Made by a program: the position numbers and the translations under genes
Shown here: positions 34,390-46,400 of the stretch, piece after piece
Numbering within the stretch: position 1 is the first letter of the stretch
Layout of the letters: each line of letters starts with the position of its first letter
The notes under the pieces: model-generated
What the model was told of the DNA's origin: nothing
Databases searched by the model: none
The model's input: only the letters and a program-made list of their open reading frames with translations
Source: Triticum aestivum
Lineage: Eukaryota; Streptophyta; Magnoliopsida; Poales; Poaceae
Assembly: GCF_018294505.1 (NCBI RefSeq)
Contig: NC_057801.1
Coordinates: forward strand, 199,396,538 to 199,460,537
Length of the DNA stretch: 64,000 nt
Reading direction: 5' to 3'

Positions 34390-36120
34390 TGACGGAAATA
34401 TGCCCTAGAGGCAATAATAAAGTTATTATTTATTTCCTCATATCATGATAAATGTTTATTATTCATGCTAGAATTGTATTAACCAGAAACATGATACATG
34501 TGTGAATACATAGACAAACATAACGTCACTAGTATGCCTCTACTGGACTAGCTCATTAATCAAAGACGGTTATGTTTCCTAACCATTGGCATGTGTTGTC
34601 ATTTGATTAAAGAGATCACATCATTAGGAGAATGATGTGATTGACATGACCCATTCCGTTAGCCTAGCACTTGATCGTTTAGTATATTGCTATTGCTTTC
34701 TTCATGACTCATACATGTTCTTGTAACTATGAGATTATGCAACTCCCATTTACCGGAGGAACACTTTGGGTGCTACGAAACGTCACAACGTAACTGGGTG
34801 ATTATAAAGGAGTACTACAGGTGTCTCCAAAGGTACATGTTGGGTTGGCGTATTTCGAGATTAGGTTTTGTCACTCCGATTGTCGGAGAGGTATCTCTGG
34901 GCCCTCTCGGTAATGCACATCACTATAAGCCTTGAAAGCAATGTAGCTAATGAGTTAGTTACTGAATGATGCATTACGTAACGAGTAAAGAGACTTGCCG
35001 GTAACAAGATTGAACTAGGTATTGGATACCGACGTTCGAATCTCGGGCAAATAACATACCGGTGACAAAGGGAACAACGTATGTTGTTATGCGGTTTGAC
35101 CGATAAAGATCTTCGTAGAATATGTAGGAACCAATATGGGCATCCAGGCTCCGCTATTGGTTATTGACCGAGAATAGTTCTAGGTCATGTCTACATAGTT
35201 CTCGAACACGTAGGGTCCGCACGCTTAATGTTACGATGACAGTTTTATTATGAGTTTCTAAGTTTTGATGTACCGAAGTTTGTTCGAGTCCCGGATGTGA
35301 TCACGGACATGACGAGGAGTCTCGAAATGGTCGAGACATAAAGATTGATATATTGGACGACTATATTTGGACACCGGACGTTTTCGGAGAAAACCGGAGT
35401 GCCGGAGGGTTACCGGAACCCCCCCCCCCCCGGGAGAAATAATGGGCCTTATGGGCCTTAGTGGAGAGAGAGAGAGGGGCAGCCAGCATGGGTCGCGCGC
35501 CCCTCCCCCTCTGATCCAAATTGGACTAGGAGGGGGGCCCTCTTTCCCTCTCCCTCTCCCCCTTCCTTTCCCCCCTCCTAGTAGGAGTAGGAAAGAGGGA
35601 GTCTTACTCCTACTAGGAGGAGGACTCCTCCTCCTTGGCGCGCCCTCTAGGGCCGGCCGCCCCCCCCCCCCCTTGCTCCTTTATATATGGGGGCAGGGGG
35701 GCACCCTAGAACACACAAGTTGATCTACGGATCGTTCCTTAGCCGTGTGCGGTGCCCCCCTCCACCATATTCCACCTTGGTCATATCGTCGCGGAGTTTA
35801 GGCGAAGCCCTGCGCCGGTAGAGCATCATCATCGTCACCACGCCGTCGTGCTGACGGAACTCATCCCCGCCACTTTGCTGGATCGGAGTCCGGGGATCGT
35901 CAACGAGCTGAACGTGTGCTCAACTCGGAGGTGTCGTACGTTCGGTACTTGGATCGGTCGGATCGTGAAGACGTACGACTACATCAACCGCGTTGTCATA
36001 ATGCTTCCGCTTACGGTCTACGAGGGTACGTGGACAACACTCTCCCCTCTCGTTGCTATGTCATCACCATGATCTTGCATGTGCGTAGTAATTTTTTTTA
36101 AATTACTACGTTCCCCAACA
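34390..36120 (+). repeat. C1 5' LTR (1731 bp)
   Basis: TGACGGAAATATGCCC to GTTCCCCAACA. TATA box TTTATATATGGG near 35679; a long poly-C run near 35409 and polypyrimidine stretch 35540-35580. Confidence 0.9.
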
Positions 36121-36121
36121 G

Positions 36122-36134
36122 TGGCATCCGAGCC
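36122..36134 (+). promoter_or_regulatory. C1 primer binding site, tRNA-Met type with two mismatches
   Basis: TGGCATCCGAGCC, then AGGTTT, matches the initiator tRNA-Met complement except at positions 4 (C for T) and 8 (C for A). C2 has the same two changes. Confidence 0.7.
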
Positions 36135-37358
36135 AGGTTTTATGCGTAGATGTCATATGCACGAGTAGAACACAAGTGAGTTGTGGGCGATACAAGTCAT
36201 ACTGCTTACCAGCATGTCATACTTTGGTTCAGCGGTATTGTGAGATGAAGCGGCCCAGACCGACATTACGCGTACGCTCACGCGAGACTGGTTTCACCGT
36301 TACGAGAACTCGTGCTTAAAGGTGACTGGCGGGTGTCTGTCTCTCTCACTTTAGCTGAATCGAGTGTGGCTACGCCCGGTCCTTGCGAAGGTTAAAACAG
36401 CACTAACTTGACGAACTATCGTTGTGGTTTTGATGCATAGGTAAGAACGGTTCTTGCTAAGCCCGTAGCAGCCACGTAAAATTTGCAACAACAGAGTAGA
36501 GGACGTCTAACTTGTTTTTGCAGGGCATGTTGTGATGTGATATGGTCAAGACGTGATGCTATATTTTATTGTATGAGATGATCATGTTTTGTAACCAAAG
36601 TTATCGGCAACTGGCAGGAGCCATATGGTTGTCGCTTTATTGTATGAAATGCAAACGCCCTGTAATTGCTTTACTTTATCACTAAGCGGTAGCGATAGTC
36701 GTAGAAGCAATAGATGGCGTAAACGACAACGATGCTACAATGGAGATCAAGGTGTCGCGCTGGTGACGATGGTGATCACGATGGTGCTTCAAAGATGGAG
36801 ATCACAAGCACAAGATGATGATGGCCATATCATATCACTTATATTGATTGCATGTGATGTTTATCCTTTATGCATCTTATCTTGCTTTGATTGACGGTAG
36901 CATTTTAAGATGATCTCTCACTAAATTATCAAGAAGTGTTCTCCCTGAGTATGCACCGTTGCGAAAGTTCTTCGTGCTGAGACACTACATGATGATCGGG
37001 TGTGATAGGCTCTACGTTCAAATACAACGGGTGCAAAACAGTTGCACACGCGGAATACTCAGGTTAAACTTGACGAGCCTAGCATATAACAGATATGGCC
37101 TCGGAACACGGAGACCGAAAGGTCGAGCGTGAATCATATAGTAGATATGATCAACATATTGATGTTCACCGTTGAAACTACTCCACCTCACGTGACGATC
37201 GGACATGGTGTAGTTGATATGGATCACGTAATCACTTAGAGGATTAGAGGGATGTCTATCTAAGTGGGAGTTCTTAAGTAATATGATTAATTGAACTTAA
37301 ATTTATCATGAACTTAGTACCTGATAGTATTTTGCTTGTCTATGTTTGTTGTAGATAG
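36135..37358 (+). other. C1 untranslated leader
   Basis: 1.2 kb between primer site and gag without a supported gene; well conserved with 48921-50148 of C2. Long leaders are normal in BARE1-like elements. Confidence 0.7.
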
Positions 37359-38061
37359 ATGGCTCGTGCTGTTGTTCCGTTGAATTTTAATGCGTTCCTT
37401 GAGAAAGCAAAGTTGAAAGATGATGGCAGCAATTACACAGACTGGGTCCGTAACCCGAGGATTATCATCATTGCTGCACAGAAGAATTACGTCCTGGAAG
37501 CACTGCTGGGTGCCAGGCCTGCTGCCGATGCAACTGACAACGTTAAGAACGTCTGGCAGAGCAAAGCTGATGACTACTCGATAGTTCACCGTGCGATGCT
37601 TTACGGCTTAGAATCGGGTCTTCAACGACGTTTTGAACGTCATGGAGCATTGGGATGTTCCAGGAGTTGAAGTTAATATTTCAAGCAAATGCCCGGATTG
37701 AGAGATATGAAGTCTCCAATAAGTTCTATAGCTGCAAGATGGAGGAGAATAGTTCTGTCAGTGAACACATACTCAAAATGTCTGGGTATAATAATCACTT
37801 GATTCAACTGGGAGTTAATCTTCCTGATGATAGTGTCATTGACAGAATTCTTCAATCACTACCACCAAGCTACAAGAGCTTCGTGATGAACTATAATATG
37901 CAAGGGATGGACAAGACTATTCCCGAGCTCTTCGCAATGCTAAAAGCTGCGGAGTAGAAATCAAGAAGGAGCATCAAGTGTTGATGGTTAACAAGACCAC
38001 CAATTTCAAGAAAAAGGGCAAATGGAAGAAGAAGGGGAACTTCAAGAAGAACAGCAAATAA
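37359..38061 (+). pseudogene. C1 gag
   Basis: Starts MARAVVPLNFNAFLEKAK at 37359. Copia gag core: NYTDWVRNPRIIIIAAQKNY, LYGLESGLQRRFERHG, then FQANARIERYEVSNKFYSCK. A one-base deletion near 37650 shifts the frame, a second near 37955 (GGAGTAGAAATC) shifts it again, and TAA at 38059-38061 replaces a CAA seen in C2. The CCHC zinc knuckle (CFYCKQTGHWKRNC) lies just after it at about 38112-38153. Confidence 0.8.
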
Positions 38062-39991
38062 GTTGTTGCTCAAGAGAAGAAACCCAAGTCTAGACCTAAG
38101 CCTGAGACTGAGTGCTTCTACTGCAAGCAGACTGGACACTGGAAGCGGAACTGCCCCAAGTATTTGGCGGATAAGAAGGATGGCAAAGTGAACAAAGGTA
38201 TATGTGATATACATGTTATTGATGTGTACCTTACTAATGCTCGCAGTAGCACCTGGGTATTTGATACTGGTTCTGTTGCTAATATTTGCAACTCGAAACA
38301 GGGACTACGGATTAAGCGAAGATTGGCTAAGGACGAGGTGACGATGCGCGTGGGAAATGGTTCCAAAGTCGATGTGATCGCGGTCGGCACGCTACCTCTA
38401 CATCTACCATCGGGATTAGTTTTAGACCTAAATAATTGTTATTTGGTGCCAGCGTTGAGCATGAACATTATATCTGGATCTTGTTTGATGCGAGACGGTT
38501 ATTCATTTAAATCAGAGAATAATGGTTGTTCTATTTATATGAGTAATATTTTTTATGGTCATGCACCCTTGAAGAGTGGTCTATTTTTATTGAATCTCGA
38601 TAGTAGTGATACACATATTCATAGTGTTGAAACCAAAAGATGCAGAGTTGATAATGATAGTGCAACTTATTTGGGGCACTGCCGTTTAGGCCATATCGGT
38701 GTAAAGCGCATGAAGAAACTCCATACTGATGGGCTTTTGGAATCACTTGATTATGAATCACTTGGTACTTGGGAACCGTGCCTCATGGGCAAGATGACTA
38801 AAACGCCGTTCTCCGAAACTATGGAGCGAGCAACTGATTTGTTGGAAATCATACATACTAATGTTTGTGGTCCAATGAATGTTGAGGCTCGCGGCGGGTA
38901 TTGTTATTTTATCACCTTCACAGATGATTTGAGCAGATATGGGTATATCTACTTAATGAAACACAAGTCTGAAACATTTGAAAAGTTCAAAGAATTTCAG
39001 AGTGCAGTGGAAAATCATCGTAACAAGAAAATAAAATTTCTACGATCTGATCGTGGAGGAGAATATTTGAGTTACGAGTTTGGTTTACATTTGAAGCAAT
39101 GCGGAATAGTTTCACAACTCACGCCACCCGGAACACCACAACAAAATGGTGTGTCCGAACGTCGTAATCGTACTTTACTAGATATGGTGCGATCTATGAT
39201 GTCTCTTACTGATTTACCGCTATCGTTTTGGGGTTATGCTTTAGAGACGGCCGCATTCACGTTAAATAGGGCACCATCAAAATCCGTTAAGACAACGCCT
39301 CATGAACTATGGTTTGGCAAGAAACCAAAGTTGTTGTTTCTTAAATTTTGGGGCTGCAATGCTTATGTGAAGAAACTTCAACCAGATAAACTTGAACCAA
39401 AATCGGAGAAATGTGTCTTCATAGGATACCCAAAAGAGACTGTTGGGTACACCTTCTATCACAGATCTGAAGGCAAGATTTTCGTTGTAAAATTCGGACC
39501 CTTTCTAGAGAAGGAGTTTCTCTCGAAAGAAGTGAGTGGGAGGAAAGTAGAACTTGATGAGGTAACTGTACCTTCTCCCTTATTGCAAAGTAGTTCATCA
39601 CAAGAACCAGTTCCTGTGACAGCTACACCGATTAGTGAGGAAGCTAATGATATTGATCATGAAACTTCAGATCAAGTTTCTACTGAACCTCGTAGGTCTA
39701 CCAGAGTAAGATCCGCACCAGAGTGGTACGGTAATCCTATTCTGGAAGTCATGTTACTTGACCATGACGAACCTACGAACTATGAGGAAGCGATGATGAG
39801 CCCAGATTCCGCAAAATGGCTAGAGGCCATGAAATCTGAGATGGGATCCATGTATGAGAACAAAGTATGGACTTTTGTTGACTTGCCCAATGATCGGCAA
39901 GCCATTGAGAATAAATGGATCTTTAAGAAGAAGACTGACACTGATGGTAATATAACTGTCTACAAAGCTCGACTTGTTGCAAAAGGTTTTC
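38062..39991 (+). pseudogene. C1 protease, integrase and RT start
   Basis: Open for over 600 codons. Order is the Copia one: zinc knuckle, protease (WVFDTGSV), GAG-pre-integrase (CRLGHIGVKRMKKLH), integrase core, then the RT start (WLEAMKSEMGSMYENKVWT). In the integrase the second and third acidic residues are present (RSDRGGEY, GVSERRNRTL), but the first catalytic Asp is Asn: HTNVCGP at 38860-38862, where C2 has HTD. RT stops after ARLVAKGF at the deletion junction, so the catalytic YVDD region is absent. Confidence 0.85.
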
Positions 39992-40585
39992 GACTAGGAG
40001 GGGGGCGCCCCCCTCTTTCCCTCTCCCTCTCCCCCTTCCTTTCCCCCTCCTAGTAGGAGTAGGAAAGAGGGAGTCCTACTCCTACTAGGAGGACTCCTCC
40101 TCCTTGGCGCGCCCTCTAGGGCCGGCCGGCCTCCCCCCCTTGCTCCTTTATATACGGGGGTAGGGGGCACCCTAGAACACACAAGTTGATTACGGATCGT
40201 TCCTTAGCCATGTGCGGTGCCCCCCTCCACCATATTCCACCTCGGTCATATCATCGCGGAGTTTAGGCGAAGCCCTGCGCCGGTAGAGCATCATCATCGT
40301 CACCACGCCGTCGTGCTGACGGAACTCATCCCCAACACTTTGCTGGATCGGAGTCCGGGGATCGTCATCGAGCTGAACGTGTGCTGAACTCGAAGGTGCC
40401 GTACATTCGGTACTTGGATCGGTCGGATCATGAAGACGTACGACTACATCAACCGTGTTGTCATAACGCTTCCGCTTACGGTCTACGAGGGTACATGGAC
40501 AACACTCTCCCCTCTCGTTGCTATGTCCTCACCATGATCTTGCGTGTGCGTAGGAATTTTTTTTAAATTACTACGTTCCCCAACA
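39992..40585 (+). repeat. C1 3' LTR, 5'-truncated
   Basis: Corresponds to 35524-36120 of the 5' LTR. The junction GACTAGGAGG shares the three bases GAC with the expected pol continuation (GACAAAG in C2). Confidence 0.9.
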
Positions 40586-40605
40586 GATACAACGGAGAGG
40601 TATCA

Positions 40606-41268
40606 GTAATCAACACTACTAGACCCCTACTAGCACCAATCCCGGGCTTGGAGACAAGAATTGGATACAAGAGATGAACTAGGGTTTGGAGATGAGATGG
40701 TGCTGGTGAAGATGTTGATGGAGATTGCCCTCTCCCGATAAGAGGAGCGTTGGTGATGATGATGACGATGATTTCCCCCTCCCAGAGGGAAGTGTCCCCG
40801 GCAGAATAGCTCTGCCGGAGCCCTAGATTGGTTCCGCCAAGGTTCCGCCTCGTGGCGGCGGAGTCTCGTCCCGAAAGGTTGCTTCTGATTTTTTTCTCAT
40901 CGAAAGACTTCATATAGGAGAAGATGGGCGTCGGAGAGCCACCAAGGGGCCCACGAGGTAGGGGGCGCCCAGGGGGGAGGGGCGCGCCCCCACCCTCATG
41001 AGCAGGGTGTGGGCCCCCTGGCCTTCATCTTTGGCGACGATTTTTCTTTATTTATTTTAAGATATTCCGTGGAGTTTCAGGACTTTTGGAGTTGCGCAGA
41101 ATAGGTCTCCTTTTCCAGCCAGAATTCCAGCTGCCGGCATTCCCCCTCTTCATGGTAAACCTTGTAAGATAAGAGAGAATAGCCATAAGTATTGTGACAT
41201 ATCGTGAAATAACAACCCATAATGCGATAAATATCGATATAAAAGCATGATGCAAAATGGACGTATCA
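40606..41268 (-). repeat. S2 5' LTR, second part
   Basis: Resumes with GTAATCAACACTACT after W2 and ends GACGTATCA. Matches 16455-17132. GC palindrome at 40942-41021. A short segment present in the other copy (CAATATTTG region, near 16955) is missing near 41110. Confidence 0.9.
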
Positions 41269-41680
41269 CATGTGCATTGGATTAAGCTGGAATCTGCAAG
41301 CATTCAACTCAAGAGAGAGAAGACAAGTAATATGGACTCTAAATTAAATAAACAATCATGCATATAAGAGCCACTAAGCATTTTCAATATGGTCTTCTCG
41401 ACCCCCAAAAGAAAGAAAAGAAAATAAAACTATTTATATGGGAAAGCTCCTAACAAGTAAAAGAAGAACGCGAAATCTTTTTGGGTTTTCATTTTAATTC
41501 TACTACAAGCATGGAAATTAAACTAACTAATATATTTTTTTGGTTTTTCTTAAGGTTTATCAAAAACACAAGAAGAAAACTAGAAAAAGAAATTTAAACT
41601 AACATGGATAATACAATGAAAGAGTGTGAGCACCGACGACTAGTGTGTGAACATGAATGTAAAGTCAGTGAGAAATATGT
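41269..41680 (-). other. W1 3' noncoding region, right part
   Basis: Continues W1 sequence after S2; matches W2 27779-28198. No gene. Confidence 0.7.
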
Positions 41681-41710
41681 ACTCCCCCAAGCTTAGGCTT
41701 TTGGCCTAAG
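41681..41710 (-). promoter_or_regulatory. W1 internal hairpin plus second polypurine tract
   Basis: Element orientation: CTTAGGC (41710-41704), loop CAAAA, GCCTAAG (41698-41692), then CTTGGGGGAGTA; the same as in W2, and about six bases after the accessory ORF stop. Confidence 0.6.
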
Positions 41711-41715
41711 TTGGT

Positions 41716-42741
41716 CTAATACCAATGACCGCCTGGCTGATATCCATAAGAGTAGCTGGGGTAGTACTGAGATGCAGAGGCAACCGCCTCCTGAGCAGCA
41801 GCGTGTTGGCGAGCTGCCTCCATTCCCCTCTCATATTCAGTGGCTTCTTCCCTGGTGACAACATATCTTCCTTTTGTGTGATCATCAAAAAGGTAGGGAG
41901 CAGGAAGAGTAACAGGGACGACGTTGCGTCTGTTATAGGTTAGTCGATAATGGAGGAATTGTTCATTCCTCTCAAGAAAATGATGATCAAACATAGCTTC
42001 TTTATCCAAATAAACAGGAGGTACAAGCATATCCCCCTCTCGTGGGGCTATATTAAGAAAATTAGCCACACGGGTTGCATAAATTCCTCCAAAGATATCA
42101 CCCCTTCTACTATTATTCTGCAACCTACGTGCAACTATTGCCCCCAAGTTATAACCTCTATAACCTGACACAGCACTCTTGAGGACACAAAGATCAGGGG
42201 CACACATGTGACATACTTCATCCTTACCGTTAATGCATCTACCAATAAAGAGAGCAAAGTAATGTATAGCAGGAAAATGAATGGTCCCTATGGTAGCTTG
42301 TGTTACGTCCCTAGATTCTCCCACAGTAATACTAGCAAGAAAATCTCTAACTTCAGATTTGGGAGGATCATTAACATTACCCCACTGCGGGGGTTTGCAA
42401 GCAATTGTGAAATCCTCTAAATCCATGGTATAAGATGTATCATAAATATCAAACATAACACTAGGAGAATTACACGCAGAAATATATTCAAACCTCCGCA
42501 CAAAGGAATCAGTCAATTGATAATATTGAGGACACTTATCTTGTAAGAAGTCCTCCAGCTCGGCATTACGCACATACGCATCAAACTCCTCCTTGAAGCC
42601 TGCTTCGACCATAAAATCATCGGATGGCCACTCACAAGCTCGTACATTTGCGTCCCTTGGCAAATTAACATCTTGTTCATGTATAGCAATCCTTGGCCCT
42701 TTCTTTGCCAAGGAACCACCTTGGTACATTCTTCTAAGCAT
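41716..42741 (-). CDS. W1 accessory protein, ATHILA ORF-1-like, intact (341 aa)
   Basis: Start chosen at ATG 42741 (MLRRMYQGGS) by homology with W2; the frame is open 26 codons further upstream. Conserved blocks match W2 and S1: YYQLTDSFVRRFEY, YDTSYTMDLEDFTIACK, ATIGTIHFPAIHYFALFIGR, CAPDLCVLKSAV, GDIFGGIYATRVANFL. Hydrophilic N and C termini, C-terminal Tyr-rich tail, no membrane segment. It stays open in an element whose gag-protease carries at least four lesions. Role unknown. Confidence 0.75.
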   Translation of the reverse strand: MLRRMYQGGSLAKKGPRIAIHEQDVNLPRDANVRACEWPSDDFMVEAGFKEEFDAYVRNAELEDFLQDKCPQYYQLTDSFVRRFEYISACNSPSVMFDIYDTSYTMDLEDFTIACKPPQWGNVNDPPKSEVRDFLASITVGESRDVTQATIGTIHFPAIHYFALFIGRCINGKDEVCHMCAPDLCVLKSAVSGYRGYNLGAIVARRLQNNSRRGDIFGGIYATRVANFLNIAPREGDMLVPPVYLDKEAMFDHHFLERNEQFLHYRLTYNRRNVVPVTLPAPYLFDDHTKGRYVVTREEATEYERGMEAARQHAAAQEAVASASQYYPSYSYGYQPGGHWY

Positions 42742-43525
42742 ATTTCTTTTTCTGAAAATTTCTGAAATTTTAGTAACTTCAAAATAAAAGTGAATAAAAC
42801 TTAACAAGATTGATAGCAACTACTCCTACAAGTGCCTAGAGCCTATATCATGCATTGAAATTGCTTGGGACCTCAAAAATTTAACATGCAAGCTCAAGAA
42901 CATGGTCACCTATGCAGCAAAAAATTGCAATGAATAAAGCACTAGAACAAAAACTAATTGGACCAATGGAGGAGTCACATACCAAGCAACAATCTCCCAA
43001 AGCAGTTTTGCGAATGGAGCTTTGAGCTAAGAGATCAAAAATCATAGCAAAACGAGCTAGAACTTGGGCTTGAGCTGGATGGGGATTTTTTTGGGTAGAA
43101 GATGAAGTGTGTGGGTGCTGGCATAAGTGGAGGGGACCCACCAGGGGCCCACGAGACAGGGGCGCGCCCTACAGGGGGGCGCGCCCTCCTCTCTCGTGGC
43201 CTAGTGCTTGCCCCTCCTGTAGTGTTTTCAGTGCCTAAAATCCTCAAATATTCCAGAAAAAATCATACTAAATTTGCAGGGCATTTGGAGCACTTTTATT
43301 TTCGGACTATTTTTTAATGCACGGATAATTCAGAAAACAGACGGATAATACTATTTTTGCTTTATTTAATCTAAATAACAGAAAGTAAAAGGAAGGTACA
43401 AAAGGTTGTGCCTTCTAGTTTCATCCATCTTGTGATCATCAAAATGAACCCACTAACAAGGTTGATCAAGTCTTGTTAACAAACTCATTCCGAATAACAC
43501 GAAATCGGAGAAATTTCGAATAACA
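42742..43525 (-). other. W1 leader between protease and accessory ORF, with GC palindrome
   Basis: Counterpart of 29260-30047. The palindrome at about 43138-43204 (CCACGAGACAGGGGCGCGCCC paired in parts with GGGCGCGCCCTCCTCTCTCGTGG) lies 400 bases upstream of the ORF start in element orientation. No gene. Confidence 0.6.
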
Positions 43526-46322
43526 CTAAGTTACCTCAGCGGGGATATGAAAATCCCCAACAATAAGAATATCATACTTTTTCTTGACAATAGGTAGAGG
43601 AAATTCAAAACCTCCAAAAATGATAGTTGGAACTTTTTCAATAGAATTGATGCTATGAACTTGAGATTGTTTCCTCGGAAAGTGTACAATATGCTCATTA
43701 CCATTAACATGAAAAGTGACATTGCCTTTGTTGCAATCAATAACAACCCCTGCAGTATTATGAAAAGGTCTACCAAGGATAATAGACATACTATCATCCT
43801 CGGGAATATCAAGAATAACAAAGTCCGTTAAGATAGTGACATTTGCAACCACAACAGGCACATCCTCACAAATACCAACAGGTATAGTAGTTGATTTATC
43901 AACCATTTGCAAAGATATTTTAGTAGGTGTCAACTTATTCAATTCAAGTCTATGATATAAAGAGAGAGGCATAACACTAACACCAGCTCCAAGATCACAT
44001 AAAGCAGTTTCAACATAATTTCTTTTAATAGAGCATGGTATAGTTGGTACACCCGAATCTCCAAGTTTCTTTGGTATTCCACCCTTAAAAGTGTAATTAG
44101 CAAGCATGGTGGAAATTTCAGCTTCCGGTATCTTTCTTTTATTTGTGATGATATCCTTCATATACTTAGCATAAGGATTTACTTTCAGCATATCAGTTAA
44201 GCGCATACGTAAGAAAATAGGTCTAATCATTTCAGCAAAGCGCTCAAAATCCTCATCATCCTTTGACTTGGATGGTTTAGGAGGAAAGGGCATGGGTTTC
44301 TGAACCCATGGTTCTCTTTCTTTACCGTGCCTCCTAGCAACAAAATCTCTCTTATCATAACGTTGATTCTTTGATTGTGGGTTATCAAAATCAACCGCAG
44401 GTTCAATCTCTACATCATTGTCTTTGCTAGGTTGAGCATCAACATGAACATTATCATTAACATTATCACTAGGTTCATGTTCATCACCTGATTGTGTTTC
44501 AGCATCAGAAATAGAAATATCATTGGGGTTCTCAGGTGTGTCTACAGTAGGTTCACTAGAAGCATGCAAAGTTCTATCGTTTTTCTTCTTCTTCTTTTTA
44601 GAAGAACCAGGTGCCTCTAAATTATTTCTCTGAGAATCTTGCTCGATTCTCTTAGGGTGGCCTTCAGGATACAAAGGTTCCTAAGTCATTCTACCAGTTC
44701 TAGTAGCCACTCTAACAGCAAAGTCATTTTTATATTTAATTCATCAAGCAAATCATTTTGAGCTTTGAGTACTTGCTCAGCTTGAGTAACAACCATAGAA
44801 GCATATTTGCTAACGCGGTGAAGTTCATCTTTAACTCTAGCCAGATTATCACCTACGCGTCCTATCTCGAAAGCATTATTCTTTAACTCTCTACCAAGAT
44901 AAGCATTAAAACTTTCTTGTCTAGCCATAAAGTCATCAAACTCATCTAAGCATGGGCTATGGAATTTAGTAGAGGGTATTTCAACTTTATCATATCTATA
45001 GAGAGAATTTACCTTTACTACCTGTGTCGGGTTATCAAGACAATGTAGTTCTTCAGGCGGTAAATTAAGACCATGTATTTCTTCAATAGGAGGTAAATTA
45101 TTAACATCTTCAGCTTTAATACCTTTTTCTTTCATCGATTTCTTTGCCTCTTGCATATCTTCAGGACTGAGAAATAACTCTTCTTCGGAGTGGGTTTAGG
45201 AATAGGCTCAGGAGTTGGCTCAATTGGTTCAGGAATTACTTCAGGAATTGGCTCAGGAAGAGTCCAATTATTTTCATTAGTCAACATATTATTCAATAAT
45301 ATTTCAGCTTCGTCGACTATTCTTTCCCTGAAAACACAACCAGCACAACTATCCAAGTAGTCCTTGGAAGCATCGGTTAGTCCATTATAAAAGATATCAA
45401 GTATTTCATTTTTCTTAAGAGGATGATTAGGCAAAGCATTAAGTAACCGAAGAAGCCTCCCCCAAGCTTGTGGGAGACTCTCTTCTTTGATTTGCACAAA
45501 ATTATATATTTCCCGCAAGGCAGCTTGTTTCTTATGAGCAGGGAAATATTTAGCAGAGTAGTAATAAATCATATCCTGGGGACTACGCACACAACCAGGA
45601 GCAAGAGAATTATACCAAGTCTTAGCATCACCCTTCAATGAGAACGGAAATATCTTAAGGATATATAAATAGCGAGACTTCTCATCATTAGTAAACAAGG
45701 TAGCTATATCATTCAACTTGGTAAGATGTGCCACAACAGTTTCAGATTCAAGGCCATAAAAAGGATCAGATTCAACTAAAGTAATAATATCAGGATCAAT
45801 AAAGAATTCATAATCCTTATCAGTAACACAGATAGGTGAAGTAGCAAAAGCAGGATCGGGTTTCATTCTAGCATTAAGAGACTACTGCTTCCATTTAGCT
45901 AATAATTTCTTAAGATCATTTCTATCATTGCAAGCAAGAATTTCCATAGCAGCTGTTTCATGCATAACATAACCCTTAGGAACAACAGGTAAAACATAAT
46001 CATTGGGGGGACCTTCATCATCACTATCATCAGTAATAGGATCTTCAATAATTTCATACCCCCTAAATCTAGCAAGTTGTTCATCTAGAAATTCACCTAA
46101 TGGCACAGTAGTATCACGCACAGAAGTAGTTTCATCATGCATAGCAGAAGTGGCATCATCAATAACATGCGACATATCAGAATTCATAGCAGTATCAGGT
46201 TTAGGTGTCCCAAGCCTACTAATAACGGAAGGAGAATCTAGTGCAGAGCTAGATGGTAGTTCCTTACCTCCCCTCGTCGTTGAGGGCAAAATAGTAGTTT
46301 GATCGTCTTTCAAGTTCTTCAT
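43526..46322 (-). pseudogene. W1 gag-protease
   Basis: Gag starts at ATG 46322 (MKNLKDDQTT). Breaks: TAG at 45882-45884; a deletion of about seven bases near 45180 relative to W2; a small deletion near 44735; TAG at 44681-44683 where W2 has CGG. The gag core FPFSLKGDAKTWYN and SAKYFPAHKKQAALREIYNF, the Pro/Glu-rich linker (PEPIPEVIPEPIEPTPEP), basic KKKKKND and the protease with CDLGAGVSVMP are recognisable. It ends right after protease at the same place as W2. Confidence 0.8.
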
Positions 46323-46372
46323 AGTGATCAACAGATATAAATCCCAAGTGACTCAGAGAATAGAGCTATGCT

Positions 46373-46389
46373 CCCCGGCAACGGCACCA
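46373..46389 (-). promoter_or_regulatory. W1 primer binding site, tRNA-Asp
   Basis: TGGTGCCGTTGCCGGGG, one transition from the perfect tRNA-Asp complement; 11 bases from the LTR. Confidence 0.8.
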
Positions 46390-46400
46390 GAAATTAGTCT

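Larger units (their letters stand above)
34390..40585 (+). mobile_element. C1: Copia element with internal deletion (BARE1/Angela-like)
   Basis: Inserted in the W2 5' LTR with target duplication GATAC. The 5' LTR is complete (34390-36120), followed by primer site, gag, protease, integrase and the start of RT. At 39991/39992 the RT sequence jumps into the middle of the 3' LTR, so the rest of RT, RNase H, the polypurine tract and two thirds of the 3' LTR are gone. The shared LTR part differs at roughly 20 positions in 590 by eye. Confidence 0.9.
24784..40605 (-). mobile_element. W2: second non-autonomous Athila-lineage element
   Basis: Minus-strand element inserted in the S2 5' LTR with perfect target duplication GTAAT. 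LTRs are 24784-26205 and 32983-34389 plus 40591-40605, the latter split by C1. Interior: 3' noncoding region, intact accessory ORF, GC palindrome, and gag-protease; no RT or integrase. Same layout as W1. Confidence 0.9.
15611..41268 (-). mobile_element. S2: near-complete Athila-lineage element (Sabrina/BAGY-2-like)
   Basis: Minus-strand element inserted in W1. Left (3') LTR is 15611-17132; the right (5') LTR, 23949-24783 plus 40611-41268, is split by W2. The interior, 17133-23948, carries gag, protease, RT, RNase H and integrase in the usual Gypsy order. Flanks are CACAT on the left and CATGT on the right; a CACAT duplication fits if one CA of the right junction CACACAT was lost by slippage. 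Three TAG stops and one frameshift interrupt the polyprotein. Confidence 0.85.
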
